Shown here: piece by piece, positions 17,873 to 24,930 of the stretch
Numbering within the stretch: position 1 is the first letter of the stretch
Layout: every line of letters begins with the position of its first letter
Assembly: GCA_016868955.1 (NCBI GenBank)
Contig: VGFF01000012.1
Location: 1 to 26,100 of the forward strand
Source: Armatimonadota bacterium
Lineage (GTDB): Bacteria; Sysuimicrobiota; Sysuimicrobiia; Sysuimicrobiales; VGFF01
Direction of reading: 5' to 3'
Length of the DNA: 26,100 nucleotides
Notes under the pieces: model-generated
What the model was told of the DNA's origin: nothing
The model's database searches: none
Seen by the model: the letters and a program-made list of their open reading frames with translations, nothing else
Program-made: the position numbers and the translations under genes

Positions 17873-17893
17873 GAGAGCCTCCCTCGCAAGATG

Positions 17894-17923
17894 GGCGACG
17901 CGCCGGTTCCCTGGCGCGTCGCC
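17894..17923 (-). other. GC-rich hairpin between the DHDPS-like and DadA-like genes
   Basis: A perfect 11-bp inverted repeat (GGCGACGCGCC at 17894-17904 and its complement at 17913-17923) encloses an 8-base loop, in the 61-nt gap between two co-oriented genes. On the transcribed strand it is not followed by a T-run, so it is not a standard intrinsic terminator. It could act as an mRNA processing or stabilising element, or be a Rho-assisted attenuator. Confidence 0.5.
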
Positions 17924-17933
17924 ACCATCGTCT

Positions 17934-18854
17934 CTAGCGCGCCACGGCGGTCAGCAGCCCGAGATCGCCGAGGATCTTCTCCAGCTTCTTCGTCTGATCG
18001 GCCGTCGGCGGCAGGAGCGGCTCCCGCGGGAACCCGCCGGGGCGGCCGACGAGGTTCATCGCCGCCTTCAACGACGCCGGGAACGTGCCGACGCCGCCGT
18101 GGATCGCGTCGTCGAGCGCGATGCAACAGTACTGGATGCGCCGCGCCTCCGCGACGTTGCCCTCGGACGCGAGCCGGTACATGCTGATCGCCTCGCGGCC
18201 CATGATCTGCGGCTCGACGCTGCTGACGTAGCCGTCGCAGCCCATCAACACGCCCGGGACGCCGCGCGTCGCCGAGTGCCCCGCGAAGATACGGATGCGA
18301 TCGCCGACGAGCGCGACGGACGCGCTGACCTCGTCGAAGGACGACTCGCTCTGCTTGATCGCGACGATGTTCCGCACGTCGGCCAGGCGCTGCAGCAGAT
18401 CGTGGTCGACGCGCACGCCCTGCCGCTTGGGAATCGTGTACAGCAGGACCGGCAGGCCGATGTTCTCGCTGATCTTCTGGTAGTGCGTGAGGATCTCGCG
18501 GGCCTGCGGCAGCGCGTAGTACGGCGGCGTGATCATGACCCCGTCGGCGCCGGCCTTCTCGGCCGCGCGCGACAGCGCGATGACCTCGGAGGTGCGGATC
18601 GCGGCCGTGCCGCAGATGACCGGCACGCGCTTGTTGACCAGCTTAATGGCGCGGCGGTGCAGGTCCATGCGCTCCTCGTTGCTGAGCGACCAGAACTCGC
18701 CGGTGCAGCCGGTGATCACGAACCCGTCGATGCCCTCCTCCATGAGGAGGTTCAAGTTGCGATCGAACTTCTCGTAGTCGATCGCGCCGTCCTCGGTGAA
18801 CGGCGTGACGACCGCGTTGAAGTTGCCCTTCCAGTTGACGCTGCTGCGATTCAT
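17934..18854 (-). CDS. DHDPS/N-acetylneuraminate lyase-family class I aldolase or deaminase
   Basis: 306-residue TIM-barrel protein. The Schiff-base lysine is Lys167 (IVAIKQSE), with Tyr139 and carboxylate-binding Arg144 in LLYTIPKRQG. The substrate loop reads GCTGE at 49-53 where classical DapA has GTTGE, and the YTIPKR motif departs from DapA's YN.P.R, so true lysine-pathway DapA is unlikely. Family members act on 2-keto acids: aldolases, dehydratases, and the pyrroline-4-hydroxy-2-carboxylate deaminase of hydroxyproline catabolism. That last role would fit the neighbouring DAO and HcnB-like genes, but is inference. The ATG at 18852-18854 follows a run of G/A-rich sequence (GGAGGGGAG) at proper distance. 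The 107-nt gap before it holds the duplicated tail of the M24 gene. Confidence 0.9.
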   Translation of the reverse strand: MNRSSVNWKGNFNAVVTPFTEDGAIDYEKFDRNLNLLMEEGIDGFVITGCTGEFWSLSNEERMDLHRRAIKLVNKRVPVICGTAAIRTSEVIALSRAAEKAGADGVMITPPYYALPQAREILTHYQKISENIGLPVLLYTIPKRQGVRVDHDLLQRLADVRNIVAIKQSESSFDEVSASVALVGDRIRIFAGHSATRGVPGVLMGCDGYVSSVEPQIMGREAISMYRLASEGNVAEARRIQYCCIALDDAIHGGVGTFPASLKAAMNLVGRPGGFPREPLLPPTADQTKKLEKILGDLGLLTAVAR

Positions 18855-18932
18855 TCCGTTGCTCCCCTCCCTCGTCTTCCGAACCGGTGCGCGCGGGAAC
18901 TATGCGAGCGCCACCCGCGGTCGATCTGTGGC

Positions 18933-18988
18933 CTAGAACCGTACACGACAGATTTCTTTCTTTACAGCCGCACCCGATAGATCTCTTC
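18933..18988 (-). repeat. Imperfect 27-bp tandem duplication of the M24 gene's 3' end
   Basis: The last nine codons of the M24 gene (18962-18988, EEIYRVRL plus stop) are followed, after two bases, by a second similar 27-bp unit (18933-18959) that reads KEICRVRF plus stop in another frame. 19 of 27 bases agree, and three of the eight codon changes leave the amino acid unchanged, besides a changed stop codon. This pattern suggests a relic of the end of a second, diverged M24 gene rather than a recent slippage copy. It has no start of its own and is not expected to be translated. Confidence 0.7.
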
Positions 18989-20164
18989 CTGCGGCGGGTG
19001 CACGAACGTTCCGCCGTCCTTGCCGACGATCCCCATCTCCTCCATGCCCATCGAGTACGCGTCGGGGTTGTCCTGGCCGACGCGGTTGATCGTGGGGTCG
19101 AGCGTCACGACCATGTTCTCCTCGAGCCGCGCCTCGGCGGGCCGATAGGGATTCGTTCGCTCTCCCAGCCACGGTCCGGCATCGTGCGCCGTGCGCCCGA
19201 TCTGGTGACCGTAGGAGTGGCGGTCCCGCTTGAATCCTTGGGATTCGAAGTGGGCCCAGACTTCTTCGTGCACTTCCCAACCGGGACGGCCGGCGCGGAT
19301 CGCTTTGACGGAGTAATCGAGCGTCGCCCGGCAGGCTTGCCACTGCCCCGCGAGCGCCTCCGGCAGATCGTGCTCGCCGTCGCGCAAGACGTACCAGCAC
19401 CGCTTGAGGTCGGCTTCGTAGTGCTTGTACGAGGCGCCCATGTCGCTGCACAACACGTCGCCCGGCTCGATCGGACGCGTGCGGTTGCTCTTGTCGTTCT
19501 CGCCGCGCGGGTTGGCGGCGATGTTCGCGTGCAGATCGGACGCGCCGTAGTGGGCGGCGCGGCTCTTGATGAAGTCCGTCATCTGCTTCTGCGTGACTCC
19601 GGCATTGAGGAACGCGGTCGCGTCGTGCGCCGCCAGGTGCGTGATCTCGGCAGCCTTGCGCATGCGCGCCAGCTCTTCCTGCGTCTTGATCGCGCGCAGA
19701 CCGACGACAAGGTTCTCGGCCGACGTCAGGCGGTCCTGATAGCCGACCGAACGTAAGAGGTCGGCCAGCCGGAGATACATGCCGTATGACAGACCGTCGG
19801 CGCAGAACTCCGTCCGCGAGTAGTTGACCGCGATCTTCGATGGTCCGAGATCAGCGATGGTCTTCGCGATCGTCGCGTCGATGTCGACGCCGGCCGGCAC
19901 GACCTTGTCGAAGAACAGGCCGGCCTTGTTCTGCACGTCGATCGGCTGTAGCACGGCGATTCGCTCGCCGCCGCGCAGGAACAGGAACGCCGCGTTCTGA
20001 ACGATGTAGTCGGCGCCGGTGACGATCGCCGTCGTGACGCGATCGCTGGCTTCGCGGACGTAGATCATCCAGCAGTCGTAGTCAGCGGTCCGTAAATAGC
20101 GGATCGCCTGGTCCTGCTTCTCGCGCACGAGCGCTTCGTCTTCCGCCGTCGGGATCGTCGGCAA
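18962..20164 (-). CDS. M24-family metallopeptidase (Xaa-Pro peptidase-like)
   Basis: 400 residues from the TTG at 20162-20164, chosen because GGAGG lies seven bases upstream and the codon starts one base after the permease stop; an in-frame ATG at 20192-20194 would overlap that gene. An N-terminal creatinase-like domain (to ~150) precedes the pita-bread catalytic domain. Metal ligands by analogy with methionine aminopeptidase and prolidase: Asp241 (LCSDMG), Asp252 (EADLKR), His320 (SYGHQIG) and Glu376 (MEEMGIV). The position normally occupied by Glu in T-x-E-P is Asp356 (VVTLDPTI). M24 enzymes cleave Xaa-Pro bonds or other C-N bonds (creatinase, ectoine hydrolase). Its place right after the importer permeases implies it processes the imported compound. 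Confidence 0.88.
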   Translation of the reverse strand: MPTIPTAEDEALVREKQDQAIRYLRTADYDCWMIYVREASDRVTTAIVTGADYIVQNAAFLFLRGGERIAVLQPIDVQNKAGLFFDKVVPAGVDIDATIAKTIADLGPSKIAVNYSRTEFCADGLSYGMYLRLADLLRSVGYQDRLTSAENLVVGLRAIKTQEELARMRKAAEITHLAAHDATAFLNAGVTQKQMTDFIKSRAAHYGASDLHANIAANPRGENDKSNRTRPIEPGDVLCSDMGASYKHYEADLKRCWYVLRDGEHDLPEALAGQWQACRATLDYSVKAIRAGRPGWEVHEEVWAHFESQGFKRDRHSYGHQIGRTAHDAGPWLGERTNPYRPAEARLEENMVVTLDPTINRVGQDNPDAYSMGMEEMGIVGKDGGTFVHPPQEEIYRVRL

Positions 20165-20165
20165 T

Positions 20166-21068
20166 TCATTCCCTCCGCATCTGACCCGCGCCACTCAGGC
20201 GCGGATCCAGAAAGTCTCGCATGCTATCGCCGAGCAGATTGAGGCCCATCACCGTCAAGAAGATCGCCAGCCCCGGAAGCAGTGTGATCCACGGCGCGCG
20301 CAGCATGTAGTTGCGCCCCTCGGACAAGACGACGCCCCAGCTCGGCGTTCCCGGCGGCAAACCGACGCCGAGGAAGCTCAAGCTCGCCTCCGAAACGACG
20401 GCGGCGGCGAAGCTGAACGAGAACTCCACGGTCAGCGGGCCGACGGCGTTCGGCAAGACGTGCCGCGCCAAGACGCGCGTGCCGGTCGCGCCCAGCGCCG
20501 TCGCCGCCGTCGTGTACTCGCGCTCCTTCAGCTCCAGGACGACCGCGTGCATGACGCGGGCGATGCGCGGCGCGTAGACGACGGACAGCGCGAAGACGAC
20601 GTTGGATAGCCGCGCCCCCAGCACGGCGATGAGCGCCAGTCCGAGTACGACCCCCGGGAACGCCATCAGGCCGTCGATGATGCGCATGGTGATCTCGCCG
20701 TACCTCTTGCTGTAGCCGCCGATCAAACCCAGCGCCGTCCCGGCCGCGCACCCCGCCGTCGCGACGAAGACGCCGACGAACAGCGACAATTGGCCGCCAT
20801 ACACGATGCGGCTCCAGATGTCGCGGCCGAGGTGATCGGTGCCGAGCCAGTGGCCGGGCTGCGGCGGCAGGAACCGCGACTGCATCCCCACTTGCTGCGG
20901 CGGGTGCGTCGCCAGCACCGGCGCCAGGACGCCGAGCAACACGACGAACCCGACGAGCGCGCTGCCGACGAGCAGCCCCGGATGACCGGACAGGTGGTGC
21001 CACAGTGTCCGCCGCGGCCGCGGCATCGCAGCGGAGCCGAAGGGAATCGCGTTCGACGCCGGGCTCAT
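20166..21068 (-). CDS. Peptide-type ABC importer permease, DppC/OppC-like (module 1)
   Basis: 300-residue inner-membrane permease. The N-terminal 20 residues are polar (MSPASNAIPFGSAAMPRPRR), followed by a membrane segment (about 31-53) and the family hallmark HWLGTDHLGRDIWSRIVYG at 73-91. The EAA loop lies at about 183-208 (EREYTTAATALGATGTRVLA), and the end GLNLLGDSMRDFLDPRL is typical. Its ATG overlaps the TGA of the DppB-type gene (ATGA, 21065-21068). No ATPase gene follows; the next gene is the M24 peptidase one base later. The subunit therefore needs ATPases encoded elsewhere, most simply those at 1457-2491 and 4350-5324. Confidence 0.94.
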   Translation of the reverse strand: MSPASNAIPFGSAAMPRPRRTLWHHLSGHPGLLVGSALVGFVVLLGVLAPVLATHPPQQVGMQSRFLPPQPGHWLGTDHLGRDIWSRIVYGGQLSLFVGVFVATAGCAAGTALGLIGGYSKRYGEITMRIIDGLMAFPGVVLGLALIAVLGARLSNVVFALSVVYAPRIARVMHAVVLELKEREYTTAATALGATGTRVLARHVLPNAVGPLTVEFSFSFAAAVVSEASLSFLGVGLPPGTPSWGVVLSEGRNYMLRAPWITLLPGLAIFLTVMGLNLLGDSMRDFLDPRLSGAGQMRRE

Positions 21069-22009
21069 GCGTAGCGGATCGCCGGATTCAGCAGCGTGTA
21101 CAGCAGGTCGACCGCCAAGTTCACGACCGCCACGACGGCGGCGATCATCAGCACCAAACCCTGGATCATCGGGAAGTCGCGGCGCTGCACGGACTCGATC
21201 ATCAAGCGTCCGACGCCGGGCAGCGCGAACACCGACTCGACGACGACCGCGCCGCCGAGCATCAGCGCGATCGAGACGCCGATGACGCTGACGGTGGGCA
21301 CGAGCGCGTTGCGCACGGCGTGGCGCAGCAGTACGGAACGCTCCGCCAACCCCTTCGACCGCGCCGTGCGGACGTAGTCCTGCCGCAGGACCTCGAGCAA
21401 ATTCGCGCGCGACATGCGCGCGATCAAAGCCGCGTTGCTCAGGCCCAGCGTGATCGCCGGCAAGATCAGATACCGCAGCGCTTGGCCCGCGTCGACCGCC
21501 ACGTTAGTGTAGCCGGCGGTCGGCAGCAACTTGAGGTACAGGCCGAACAACAGGATGAGGTTCAAGCCGAGCCAGAAGTTCGGGATCGAGATGCCGATCA
21601 GCGACACGCCCAGGGACGCGACGTCAACCGCGGTGCGGTGCCGCACGGCGGCGATCGTTCCCAACGGGACGCCGACGCCGACGGCGACGGTCGTCGCCAA
21701 GAGGGCCAGAAGGATCGTCGGCTCCAGCCGGTTCGCCAGCTCGCGCGCGACCGGCGTGCCGTGCAGCAGCGAGCTGCCCAGGTCTCCGCGCGCGAGCTGC
21801 GCGACCCAGGCGCCGAACCGAACCAGCACAGGCCGGTCCAAGCCCAGCTGGTGATCGAGCCGCGCGATCTCCTCGTCGGTCGCTTCCGGCCCTAGGATGA
21901 CCGCCCCCAGGGAACCGGGCACGACGTTGATCAGCAGGAAGACGACGCTGGCGACGACGAGCATCGTTACCAGCATCCCCGCGATCCGCCGAAAGAGGAA
22001 CTGGCGCAC
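21065..22009 (-). CDS. Peptide-type ABC importer permease, DppB/OppB-like (module 1)
   Basis: 314-residue inner-membrane permease starting at a GTG (22007-22009) that lies 11 nt after the binding-protein stop. A first membrane segment covers about 8-30 (RIAGMLVTMLVVASVVFLLI), followed by NVVPGSLG, where most relatives have a PGDP motif. Other features are LDRPVLVRFGAW, further membrane segments, the cytoplasmic EAA loop at about 210-235 (DYVRTARSKGLAERSVLLRH), FALPGVGRLM and the closing DLLYTLLNPAIRYA, all characteristic of DppB. Operon order (binding protein, DppB, DppC) is the usual one. By sequence it is clearly distinct from the DppB at 3333-4343, so the two modules are not a recent duplication. 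Confidence 0.94.
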   Translation of the reverse strand: MRQFLFRRIAGMLVTMLVVASVVFLLINVVPGSLGAVILGPEATDEEIARLDHQLGLDRPVLVRFGAWVAQLARGDLGSSLLHGTPVARELANRLEPTILLALLATTVAVGVGVPLGTIAAVRHRTAVDVASLGVSLIGISIPNFWLGLNLILLFGLYLKLLPTAGYTNVAVDAGQALRYLILPAITLGLSNAALIARMSRANLLEVLRQDYVRTARSKGLAERSVLLRHAVRNALVPTVSVIGVSIALMLGGAVVVESVFALPGVGRLMIESVQRRDFPMIQGLVLMIAAVVAVVNLAVDLLYTLLNPAIRYA

Positions 22010-22020
22010 GCGTGCGGCGC

Positions 22021-23604
22021 CTACCGCTTCCGCAGCCAGCTGTTCCAGAAGTACGGGAACGGGCGGTCGCCCAGCCCCTCGAACTCGACGCGCGCGACGT
22101 TGTAGGCGAAGAAGTCGCCGACCTTGACGGCTGCGACGTCCTGATGCCAGAGCTGCTCGATCCGGCGCCAGATCTGCGTCTCCTGCTGCGGATTCGTCGC
22201 CGCCATCAGATCGTCGACGAGTTTCTCCTTGTCGGGGTTCTGCCAGCCGGGGATGCCGTTCGCCGGTAGATGCGAGACGAGCACGGGGTGCTCGCGGAAG
22301 CTGCTCTCGGTGATGAGCATGTCCCAGGCTTGTCGATCGGCGCGGACGCGCGCGTAGCCGGACGCGTCACGCAGCAGGTGCTCCATCGGCATGTTGACGC
22401 GCCCGAGCTGCTGCTGCAGGACGGTGGCGATGTCGATCTTCGGTTGGTCGGTCGACGCCAGCAACATGCGCATCGGCCGGCCGTCGTAGCCGCCCTCCCG
22501 GAGCTGCTGGCGGGCCCGGTCCGTATTGCACTGGTTGTAGAACTCGCGGCCGACGTCGGTGTTCCACTTGCCCGGGCCCATCACGCTCGGATCCTTGCGG
22601 TAGAATCGCGGGTTCGCGTAGATGGCGAGGATGGCGTCGGCGCAGACGGACGTCTGGAACGCGGTGCGCAGGCGCGGCCGGTTGAACAGCGGGCTGCCGT
22701 GGTTAGGGACGAGCCATGTCGTGCCGGCCTTGCCGAGGTACGACTTGTACTTCAGGTTGAAGCGGTACCGCGGATACGACTCGCGGTCGGCCTCCATGAC
22801 GAAGTGGAAGTCGCCGGCCTCGAGCCCGACCTGGCGTACCGACGGCTCCGGCACGAACACGAAGATGACCTCGTCGAGGTGGGCGTCGCGGCGGCCGGCG
22901 CGCCCGTTCGGCGCGCTGCTCAGCGGCTGGTATTCGTTGTAGCGCGTCATGCGGACCTGTTGGCCGCGGCGCCACTCGGCGAACCGGTACGGCCCGGTGC
23001 CGATGAACTCCGTGATCTGGCGGCGCGGCGCCGCCGCGGCCACGACCTCGGATGGATAGATCATCGGCGCCTGAGACCACAGCGCCAGCGCGTACGGCAG
23101 GATGCTTACCGGCGCCTTCAGGCGCCAATCCACCGTGTAGCGGTCGCGCGCGACGATGTCGTTCGTCCGCTCGTTGATGTCGCGGCCGATCGGGCTGATC
23201 GCGCTCCAGCGCTTCAGGCTCGCGACGACGTCCTCCGACGTCATCTCCTTGCCGTTGTGGAACCGCACGCCGCGGCGCAGCGTGAACGTGTGCGTCAGGC
23301 CGTCGCCGCTGACGTTGTGCGCGGACGCGAGGTGGGGCACCGGCTTCCACTCAGCGTCGTAGCTCATCAGGCCTTCGAAGATGTGCACGGCAATCCAGTA
23401 GATGATGTCGCTCGTGCTCCACATGATGTCGAGCGTGTCCGGCTCGGTCTTCATCGCGATCTTCGCGCTGCCGCCGCGCACGGGCGTGCCCGTCGCCGGC
23501 GCCGCCGGCGCGCCGTTGACGGCGCTCGCGCTGCCGAGCATCAAGGCCACGATCAATACGGGCAGGACGCGGCGGAGCCGCGACGTTCCGATCGATCTCA
23601 ACAT
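22021..23604 (-). CDS. ABC importer substrate-binding protein, family 5 (SBP_bac_5), module 1
   Basis: 527 residues from the ATG at 23602-23604, preferred because GAGGTGA lies eight bases upstream; a GTG at 23614-23616 would add MTVD and uses part of that site. The signal peptide is LRRVLPVLIVALMLGSASAV with cleavage near the following NGA-PA, and there is no lipobox. Family-5 features: RGGSAKIAMKTEPDTLDI at the mature start, HTFTLRRGVRFHNGKEMTSE with the Asp-Val that follows, and IGTGPYRFAEWRRGQQV. It probably delivers its ligand to the permeases at 20166-22009. It and the binding protein at 5321-6916 are similar only at family level, implying different ligands. The enolase-superfamily gene precedes it by 43 nt. 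Confidence 0.93.
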   Translation of the reverse strand: MLRSIGTSRLRRVLPVLIVALMLGSASAVNGAPAAPATGTPVRGGSAKIAMKTEPDTLDIMWSTSDIIYWIAVHIFEGLMSYDAEWKPVPHLASAHNVSGDGLTHTFTLRRGVRFHNGKEMTSEDVVASLKRWSAISPIGRDINERTNDIVARDRYTVDWRLKAPVSILPYALALWSQAPMIYPSEVVAAAAPRRQITEFIGTGPYRFAEWRRGQQVRMTRYNEYQPLSSAPNGRAGRRDAHLDEVIFVFVPEPSVRQVGLEAGDFHFVMEADRESYPRYRFNLKYKSYLGKAGTTWLVPNHGSPLFNRPRLRTAFQTSVCADAILAIYANPRFYRKDPSVMGPGKWNTDVGREFYNQCNTDRARQQLREGGYDGRPMRMLLASTDQPKIDIATVLQQQLGRVNMPMEHLLRDASGYARVRADRQAWDMLITESSFREHPVLVSHLPANGIPGWQNPDKEKLVDDLMAATNPQQETQIWRRIEQLWHQDVAAVKVGDFFAYNVARVEFEGLGDRPFPYFWNSWLRKR

Positions 23605-23647
23605 GTCGACCGTCACCTCGCTTGTGGGCGCGAAGTCGGCTCCGCGC

Positions 23648-24763
23648 CTACGAGTAGCGGTACTTGGCGATCGTTTCCTCGTTGTACTCGATCCCGAGCC
23701 CGGGACCCTCCGGAACGCGCACGACGCCGTCCTTGGCGCGGATCGGCTGCCGGATGATCTGCTGGCGCAGGGGGCTCTCCAACACGCAGTACTCCAGATA
23801 CGGGCACGTCGGCTGCGCGGCGATGAAGTGCAGCGTCGCCGCGACGAGCACGTCCGTGCTCCAGCAGTGCGGCATCACCATGACGTTGCGCATCGCGGCC
23901 ATCGCGGCGATGCGGCGGCACTCCGTGAAGCCGCCGGCGCGGGCCAGGTCGGGCTGGATGACGTCGACGCGCCCCCGCTCCATCAGATCGCGGAAGCCCC
24001 ACCGCGTCTGCTCCTTCTCGCCGGTCGCAATGCGGATGTCGACCGCGTCGGCGAGCTTCGCGTAACCCTCGAGATCGTCGGGCGACATCGGCTCCTCGAG
24101 CAGGAAGCAGCCGAGGTCCTCGAGCCCGCGCGCCAGCGCGAGCGCGCTCTGGAAGTCGATGCCATAGCCGACGTCGACGAGCAGGTCGACGCCGGGCCCG
24201 ACCGCGTCGCGCACCGCGCTCACCAGCTTCAGGTCTTGGCGGACGTCGTCCCCGAGCCCGCCCCAGCCGTACTTGATAGCGCGGAAGCCGGCGTCTGCCA
24301 AACCCTTCGCCTCGTCGGCCGCGACGCGTGGATCCTCGGGCATAAGCGCGCTGGCGTAGGCCGGCACCTCCCGCCGGTAACCGGCGCCGAGGAGCTTCCA
24401 CACAGGCTCGTCCGTCGCTTTGCCGATGAGATCCCACAACGCGAGATCGATGGCGCTGATCGCGTGGATCGCCGCGCCGCGACGGCCGTAAACCATCGAG
24501 TGCCGATACATCTTCTCCCACAGGCGCTCGACTTCGAACGGGTCCTCGCCGATCACGAGATCGCGCAGCCCCTGCGCGTAGATATGCGAAGGCGGCGCTT
24601 CGATGATCGTCTTCAAGACGTACGGCGACGTGTGGCCCTCGCCGATGCCAACAAGGCCGGCGTCGGTCTTCACCTTCACTAGCAGCGTGTCTTGCGTCCC
24701 GTCGGCGATGAGCTTGACGTTCGGCTGGCGAACGATGGTGCATTCGACGTCGGTGATCCTCAT
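23648..24763 (-). CDS. Mandelate racemase/muconate lactonizing enzyme-family protein (enolase superfamily)
   Basis: 371 residues from the ATG at 24761-24763, giving the typical opening MRITDVECTIVRQPN. The barrel shows Lys164 (AIKYGWGG), metal ligands Asp197 (LLVDVGYG), Glu223 (LLEEPMSP) and Glu249 (ATGEKEQT), the catalytic Asp272-His299 dyad (QPDLARAGG, MPHCWST) and Glu324. This is the mandelate racemase-subgroup layout: proton abstraction alpha to a carboxylate, giving racemisation or dehydration of a sugar acid or similar hydroxy acid. The Lys motif reads K-Y-G, not K-x-K. The same reading frame is open without a stop far upstream (to 26002), but that stretch encodes unrelated fragments, so a fused protein is not my call. 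No strong Shine-Dalgarno is visible before this ATG. Start confidence is moderate. Confidence 0.9.
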   Translation of the reverse strand: MRITDVECTIVRQPNVKLIADGTQDTLLVKVKTDAGLVGIGEGHTSPYVLKTIIEAPPSHIYAQGLRDLVIGEDPFEVERLWEKMYRHSMVYGRRGAAIHAISAIDLALWDLIGKATDEPVWKLLGAGYRREVPAYASALMPEDPRVAADEAKGLADAGFRAIKYGWGGLGDDVRQDLKLVSAVRDAVGPGVDLLVDVGYGIDFQSALALARGLEDLGCFLLEEPMSPDDLEGYAKLADAVDIRIATGEKEQTRWGFRDLMERGRVDVIQPDLARAGGFTECRRIAAMAAMRNVMVMPHCWSTDVLVAATLHFIAAQPTCPYLEYCVLESPLRQQIIRQPIRAKDGVVRVPEGPGLGIEYNEETIAKYRYS

Positions 24764-24914
24764 CAGGTGTGCGTTCTTATCCTTCTCTAACATTCGGGAT
24801 GGTTTCGTGCCATCTGCCGTCAAACTTCCACGGCGAATTAGATTCAGCTTGGAGGATCTCCTGCAGACGGATGCCTGGACCGAAGGGAAATCGCCGCCCC
24901 GGCGATGCCCGCCA
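24764..24914 (-). promoter_or_regulatory. Lower-GC spacer upstream of the enolase-family gene, possible promoter region
   Basis: About 150 bases that are clearly poorer in G+C than their surroundings, the only such gap in the window. On the transcribed strand it contains TTGACG (24818-24823) and TCTAAT (24837-24842). These are not arranged as a convincing -35/-10 pair: the TCTAAT lies upstream of the TTGACG. I therefore propose a promoter only from base composition and position at the head of the enolase and importer module. Confidence 0.3.
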
Positions 24915-24930
24915 CCCCCCCCGCCCCCCC
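24915..24930. repeat. C8-G-C7 homopolymer tract
   Basis: On the plus strand eight C (24915-24922), one G and seven C (24924-24930). Read on the gene strand this is a glycine-coding poly-G run immediately after the end of the recognisable molybdenum-protein domain. Such runs change length easily by slippage and are also common sites of sequencing error. Confidence 0.9.

Noticed and set aside
18962..20164. M24 protein as DoeA (ectoine hydrolase), with the AstE-like protein as DoeB and the class III aminotransferase as DoeD
   Set aside because: The families match, but the M24 and AstE-like sequences lack motifs I associate with DoeA and DoeB, the genes are scattered over the window, and no DoeC-like dehydrogenase is present.
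24818..24842. TTGACG and TCTAAT as a sigma70 promoter for the enolase gene
   Set aside because: On the transcribed strand the TCTAAT comes before the TTGACG, so they cannot form one promoter, and neither has a good partner at 16-18 bases.
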